NCBI GenBank assembly: GCA_051024685.1
Contig: JAZHPA010000059.1
Coordinates: 1-16,798, forward strand
Direction: 5' to 3'
From: UBA12545 sp051024685
GTDB taxonomy: Bacteria; Bacillota; DSM-521; Neomoorellales; Neomoorellaceae
DNA: 16,798 nt
The notes under the pieces are model-generated. The model was not told the origin of the DNA. It searched no databases and saw only the letters and a program-made list of their open reading frames with translations. Shown piece by piece: positions 13,621 through 16,798 of this stretch; position 1 is the first letter of the stretch; every line of letters begins with the position of its first letter. The position numbers and the translations under genes are program-made.

Positions 13621-16338
13621 CTACTGAATATGAGCTCCTTCTTGCGGCTTCATAAGGAGCTTGCCCAAGAGCTTGCTCGCTTCCACCGCCACCAGGGGGA
13701 CAACGCTTAAGGCTGCGACAACCACCCAGTCACCCGGCCGGAGCATTGCGGTTTCAAAAACGTTCCTGAGGAAGGGCACAAATATCACGGCCAGTTGGAG
13801 GGAAAGGGAGGCCAAGAAAGCATATACCAGATTCCGGTTGGTAGTTAAGCCGATAGTAAACAGGGACTGGGTCATGCTCCGGACGTTAAAGGAATGGACC
13901 AGTTGCGACACGGCCAGCGTTACAAAGGCCATGGTATGGGCTTCCTGCAGAGTCCGTCCCTCCCTGAGGGCCAGCCAGTAAGAGGCCAGGGACAGTAGCC
14001 CAATCAGGGCGCCCTGCCACAGAATTTTTGTGCCCATGCCCCCGGCAAACACGCCTTCACCCGGTTTACGGGGCGGCCTCTTCATCACGCCCTTTTCGGG
14101 GGGCTCCAGGCCTAGAGCCAGGGCCGGTAGCCCATCCGTAACCAGGTTCACCCATAAAATCTGGAGGGCCGTAAGCGGGCTGCGCAATCCCAGCAATATT
14201 GCAGAAAAGATGACCGCTATCTCCCCGGCATTGCACGAAAGCAAGTAATGGATAGCCCTCCGGATGTTATCGTAAATGGTCCGCCCCTCTTCCACCGCAT
14301 TAACGATGGTGGCAAAGTTATCATCCAACAGGACCATATCCGAGGCCTCTTTGGCTACCTCCGTGCCGGTAATCCCCATGGCCACGCCTATATCGGCCCG
14401 TTTAAGGGCCGGAGCATCGTTAACACCGTCGCCCGTCATGGCTACTATATGGTTATGTTCCTTTAAGGCTTCCACAATGCGAAGCTTGTCCTCAGGCGAC
14501 ACCCGGGCGTAAACCGCTGTACGGGGCGCTGCTTCCTTTAGTTGCACTTCGTCCATCGTCCTTAGCTCCGAGCCGGTCAGGAGGCCGTCACCCTCCTGCC
14601 ATATGCCCAGTTCCCGGGCGATGGCCAGGGCGGTCTCCGGGTGGTCTCCGGTGATCATTACAGGGCGAATGCCGGCGCCGCGGCTAACGATCACCGCTTC
14701 CTTGGCCTCGGGCCGCGCCGGGTCCTGCATGGCAAAGAACCCGATAAAGGTCAGATCTTTCTCGACGGTTTCAGGTGAGAGGTTGGCGGGAATTTCAGGC
14801 CAACGGCGGAGGGCCAGGGCCAGGACTCGCTGGCCTTGGGACGCCAGCTCGGAGTTTATGGCCAAAAGGCGGGCTCGGGTTTCCTCATTTAAGGCTTCAA
14901 CTCCTCCGTGGGTCATCACCCCCACGCAGCGGGCCAACAGGACGTCGGGAGCCCCTTTAGTAAAGGAACAGACGGTTCCATCCATGTGATGGAAAGTAGT
15001 CATCATCTTCCGGGCCGAATCAAAAGGGATTTCCCCCAGTCGCGGGTAGGTCTTATCTACCTCTTCCCTTATTAAACCTGCTTTGGCTGCCGCCACTACC
15101 AGGGCACCCTCCGTGGGATCCCCTATTATCTGGTACCCCTTCTCGCCCTCCTCCAACCGTGCGTCATTATTTAGCAACCCGCCTAAAAGCATTAATTTCA
15201 TGTTCTCGTCGGCCAGGGGCATCCTTTCCTCGCCGTTCGGACCTAAAAACCGTCCTTCCGGCTGGTAGCCCGCACCGGTGACCTGCCATAGGTCGCCGGC
15301 GGTATAAATGCGGGTGACGGTCATTTCGTTTTTGGTAAGGGTGCCCGTCTTGTCAGAGCAAATAACGGTGACGGTGCCCAGGATCTCCACCGCCGGGAGC
15401 TTCCTGATAACCGCACGCCGCCAGCTCATCCTGGTCACGCCCAGGGCCAGGACGATGGTCACCACCGCGGGCAAGCCCTCCGGAACCGCCGCCACTGCTA
15501 GGCTAATGGCTATCATAAACATTTCCAATACTTCTCCGCCCCGCCACAACCCGGTGATAAAAACCAGGGCCACGATGGCTCCTGCGGCCATTCCTAAAAT
15601 TTTACCCAGCTCGGCCAGCCGCCGCTGCAAGGGGGTTGGTTCGGGGGGTGTTTCCTGGAGAAGTTGGGCGATACGGCCCAATTGAGTGTTCATGCCCGTG
15701 GCCACAACCAGGGCCCTTCCGCGCCCGCCGGTGACCGTAGTCCCCATAAATACCATATTTTTTTGGTCTCCTACCGGGACTTCGCCGTCTTCGAGGACGG
15801 TGGCGTCTTTCTCCACCGGCACCGACTCCCCGGTCAAAGCTGCTTCATTGACCCTCAGGGAGGCCACTTCGACCAGCCTGGCATCGGCAGGAACAAAATC
15901 TCCTGCATCCAGCAGCACCACATCGCCGGGGACCAGGCTGGCAACATCCACCTGAATTACCCTGCCGCCCCGGAGCACTTTGGCCGACGGTTTGGTCATC
16001 TCTTTTAATGCTTTAAGGGCCTGCTCCGCCTTGTGCTCCTGGTACACCCCCAGGACGGCATTCAGCACGACAATAACCAGGATAACGATGGAGTCCATCC
16101 ATTCCCCCAGAAGGCCTGATACGACCGCAGCGCCGAGGAGAATCAACACAAGTATTTCCTTGATCTGGCCCATGAACATGGAAAAAAGACTGCGGGGTGG
16201 GGGTTCTTTTAGGGAATTGGGACCGTAGGTTGCGAGACGGCTCCCGGCTTCCTCTGGGGATAATCCCCGGGTAAGGTCGGTCGCTAATTCCTGGCAGATC
16301 TCGTCCATACTCATAGCATACCAGGGCTTTTTTGACAA
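13621..16338 (-). CDS. P-type cation ATPase (Ca2+-ATPase family), probable Mn2+ exporter
   Basis: 905-residue P2-type membrane pump. The N-terminal cation-ATPase domain is followed by the actuator loop with LTGES, the phosphorylation motif DKTGTLT (Asp329), the nucleotide-binding KGAP, and the hinge TGDGVNDAPAL; ten membrane helices are expected. Ion-site residues known from SERCA are present: Glu287 in PEGLP (M4), Asn703 and Glu706 in SCNAGE (M5), and Asn731, Thr734 and Asp735 in WVNLVTDGLP (M6). By sequence alone it would be called a calcium pump, and family members such as PMR1/SPCA also move Mn2+. Its leader carries a Mn2+ riboswitch, and a P-type ATPase (YoaB of Lactococcus lactis) has the same arrangement, so Mn2+ export is the best call. 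It starts at TTG 16338 behind GGGGGGAG, five bases away. It is transcribed alone. Confidence 0.95.
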   Translation of the reverse strand: MSKKPWYAMSMDEICQELATDLTRGLSPEEAGSRLATYGPNSLKEPPPRSLFSMFMGQIKEILVLILLGAAVVSGLLGEWMDSIVILVIVVLNAVLGVYQEHKAEQALKALKEMTKPSAKVLRGGRVIQVDVASLVPGDVVLLDAGDFVPADARLVEVASLRVNEAALTGESVPVEKDATVLEDGEVPVGDQKNMVFMGTTVTGGRGRALVVATGMNTQLGRIAQLLQETPPEPTPLQRRLAELGKILGMAAGAIVALVFITGLWRGGEVLEMFMIAISLAVAAVPEGLPAVVTIVLALGVTRMSWRRAVIRKLPAVEILGTVTVICSDKTGTLTKNEMTVTRIYTAGDLWQVTGAGYQPEGRFLGPNGEERMPLADENMKLMLLGGLLNNDARLEEGEKGYQIIGDPTEGALVVAAAKAGLIREEVDKTYPRLGEIPFDSARKMMTTFHHMDGTVCSFTKGAPDVLLARCVGVMTHGGVEALNEETRARLLAINSELASQGQRVLALALRRWPEIPANLSPETVEKDLTFIGFFAMQDPARPEAKEAVIVSRGAGIRPVMITGDHPETALAIARELGIWQEGDGLLTGSELRTMDEVQLKEAAPRTAVYARVSPEDKLRIVEALKEHNHIVAMTGDGVNDAPALKRADIGVAMGITGTEVAKEASDMVLLDDNFATIVNAVEEGRTIYDNIRRAIHYLLSCNAGEIAVIFSAILLGLRSPLTALQILWVNLVTDGLPALALGLEPPEKGVMKRPPRKPGEGVFAGGMGTKILWQGALIGLLSLASYWLALREGRTLQEAHTMAFVTLAVSQLVHSFNVRSMTQSLFTIGLTTNRNLVYAFLASLSLQLAVIFVPFLRNVFETAMLRPGDWVVVAALSVVPLVAVEASKLLGKLLMKPQEGAHIQ

Positions 16339-16506
16339 TTTAGCTCCCCCCTCGCCATGGCATAAAAATGGTCATAAAGAAGAAAGATCTCGTATCTTCG
16401 CGTTGGCCATGTTTGACCGGGTTACTCTTGCCCCGCTCATAGTCCACATGGTGGCGTCCAGCTTAAGATGTGAGGGGTGGCACCGCCTCCTTTACCTTAG
16501 TATCCC
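16339..16506 (-). promoter_or_regulatory. Leader between riboswitch terminator and ATPase start
   Basis: About 168 untranslated bases separate the terminator from the TTG start. A ribosome-like site AAAGGAGG occurs near 16494-16487, far from the ATPase, and a 25-codon ATG frame lies at 16449-16372 without a site of its own. The true site GGGGGGAG lies five bases before the TTG. I see no further clear structure. Confidence 0.4.
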
Positions 16507-16557
16507 AAATAAAAAGACCTTTGTTCAGTGCCTCAAGTAACACCAAACAAAGGTCTT
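16507..16557 (-). terminator. Intrinsic terminator controlled by the Mn2+ riboswitch
   Basis: On the - strand AAGACCTTTGTT (16557-16546) and AACAAAGGTCTT (16525-16514) form a perfect 12-pair stem around a 20-base loop, followed by TTTATTT (16513-16507). The 5' arm contains the CCTTTG (16553-16548) that the riboswitch needs to close its P1 helix, so the aptamer and terminator cannot both form. Confidence 0.93.
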
Positions 16558-16656
16558 GCTCCCAAGTAATCCCCCTTGGGACCAAGGCGGCTCTCCGCCG
16601 AGCGTCCTGACGCCTTGGCCGTTAGGCCTTAAGGCCTAAGAGCTACTCCCCTTTGC
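16548..16656 (-). promoter_or_regulatory. yybP-ykoY manganese riboswitch
   Basis: The - strand RNA begins CAAAGGGGAGTAGC (from 16655) and ends GCAAGACCTTTG (to 16548), the two hallmark ends of the yybP-ykoY class; the B. subtilis yybP leader ends in the same way. Between them lie a TTAGGCC/GGCCTAA hairpin, a GCGTC-AGG-(G)ACGC type arm followed by CTCGGCGG, and GCCGCCTTGG. P1 pairs CAAAGG (16655-16650) with CCTTTG (16553-16548). When Mn2+ stabilises the aptamer, P1 withholds the terminator's 5' arm and the pump gene is transcribed: an ON switch. The mechanism is established for the class; the pairing is read here. Confidence 0.96.
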
Positions 16657-16669
16657 TAGATCTGTCTAA

Positions 16670-16698
16670 ATTATATGCCAATCTCCCCTGAGCGTCAA
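16670..16698 (-). promoter_or_regulatory. Sigma-A type promoter of the riboswitch-ATPase transcript
   Basis: TTGACG (16698-16693) and a perfect TATAAT (16675-16670) stand 17 bases apart on the - strand. Transcription should start near 16663, about 8 bases before the riboswitch P1 strand. This near-consensus promoter fits control at termination rather than initiation. Confidence 0.93.
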
Positions 16699-16798
16699 CA
16701 GGCAGTAAAGCTGACGTATCTCCACCTATGAAAAACCGCAACCCTGATTTTAGATGATTTAGGCTGCAGGAGAGGGTATTTCTGTCATCGTTTGCTCT

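Noticed and set aside
16372..16449. 25-codon reading frame in the ATPase leader (- strand)
   Set aside because: No ribosome site at a usable distance and no recognisable sequence; likely chance.
1..16798. tRNA, rRNA or CRISPR arrays
   Set aside because: No tRNA T-arm signature in a cloverleaf context, no rRNA sequence and no regularly spaced repeats were seen.

Overview
The window is about 16.8 kb of fairly GC-rich bacterial DNA with no visible mobile elements, tRNA/rRNA genes or CRISPR arrays. The gene set is a rhodanese-less ThiI paired with its own cysteine desulfurase, a Clostridia-type selenium-metabolism YedE cluster, an FmdE protein beside a peptide/nickel-type ABC transporter, and a P-type ATPase behind a manganese riboswitch. 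It suggests an anaerobic, possibly thermophilic Firmicute (Bacillota, Clostridia), perhaps close to Moorella. That assignment is inference from gene content and base composition, not a database match.

Left part, + strand (1-7501). A structured RNA element (12-93) precedes a cysteine desulfurase (139-1308) and thiI (1345-2496), a sulfur-relay pair that probably thiolates tRNA. A structured intergenic stretch leads to a cobalamin-binding-type radical SAM protein (2674-4470). A 307-base gap with hairpins but no gene follows. Then comes a tight operon, with three of its genes overlapping: yedE membrane transporter (4778-5839), DUF3343 protein with a C-terminal extension (5863-6414), ADP-dependent NAD(P)HX-dehydratase/ribokinase-like protein (6390-7286), and TusA-like carrier (7283-7501). 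This looks like uptake and protein-bound trafficking of sulfur or selenium.

Middle (7502-13553). The 97-base gap between convergent operons holds a second copy of the RNA element (7509-7590). Copies 1 and 2 share a core sequence and a fold, with compensating changes in the closing stem. Both resemble the molybdenum/tungsten cofactor (Moco/Tuco) riboswitch family as I remember it. The - strand operon reads fmdE (13424-12756), lipoprotein substrate-binding protein (12727-11153), two permeases (11089-10127 and 10137-9298) and a fused double ATPase (9296-7599). A likely intrinsic terminator overlaps RNA copy 2.

Right part, - strand (13621-16698). A promoter (16698-16670) drives a clear yybP-ykoY Mn2+ riboswitch (16656-16548), whose 3' strand overlaps a strong intrinsic terminator (16557-16507). 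Behind it lies a Ca2+-ATPase-family P-type pump (16338-13621), most likely a Mn2+ exporter. Bases 16699-16798 show no gene.

Taken together the window is about handling sulfur/selenium and metals. The cysteine desulfurase, Se/S carriers, FmdE and possible Moco-type RNAs would fit supply to Mo/W-Se enzymes such as formate dehydrogenase. That link is a hypothesis; none of those enzymes is encoded here.
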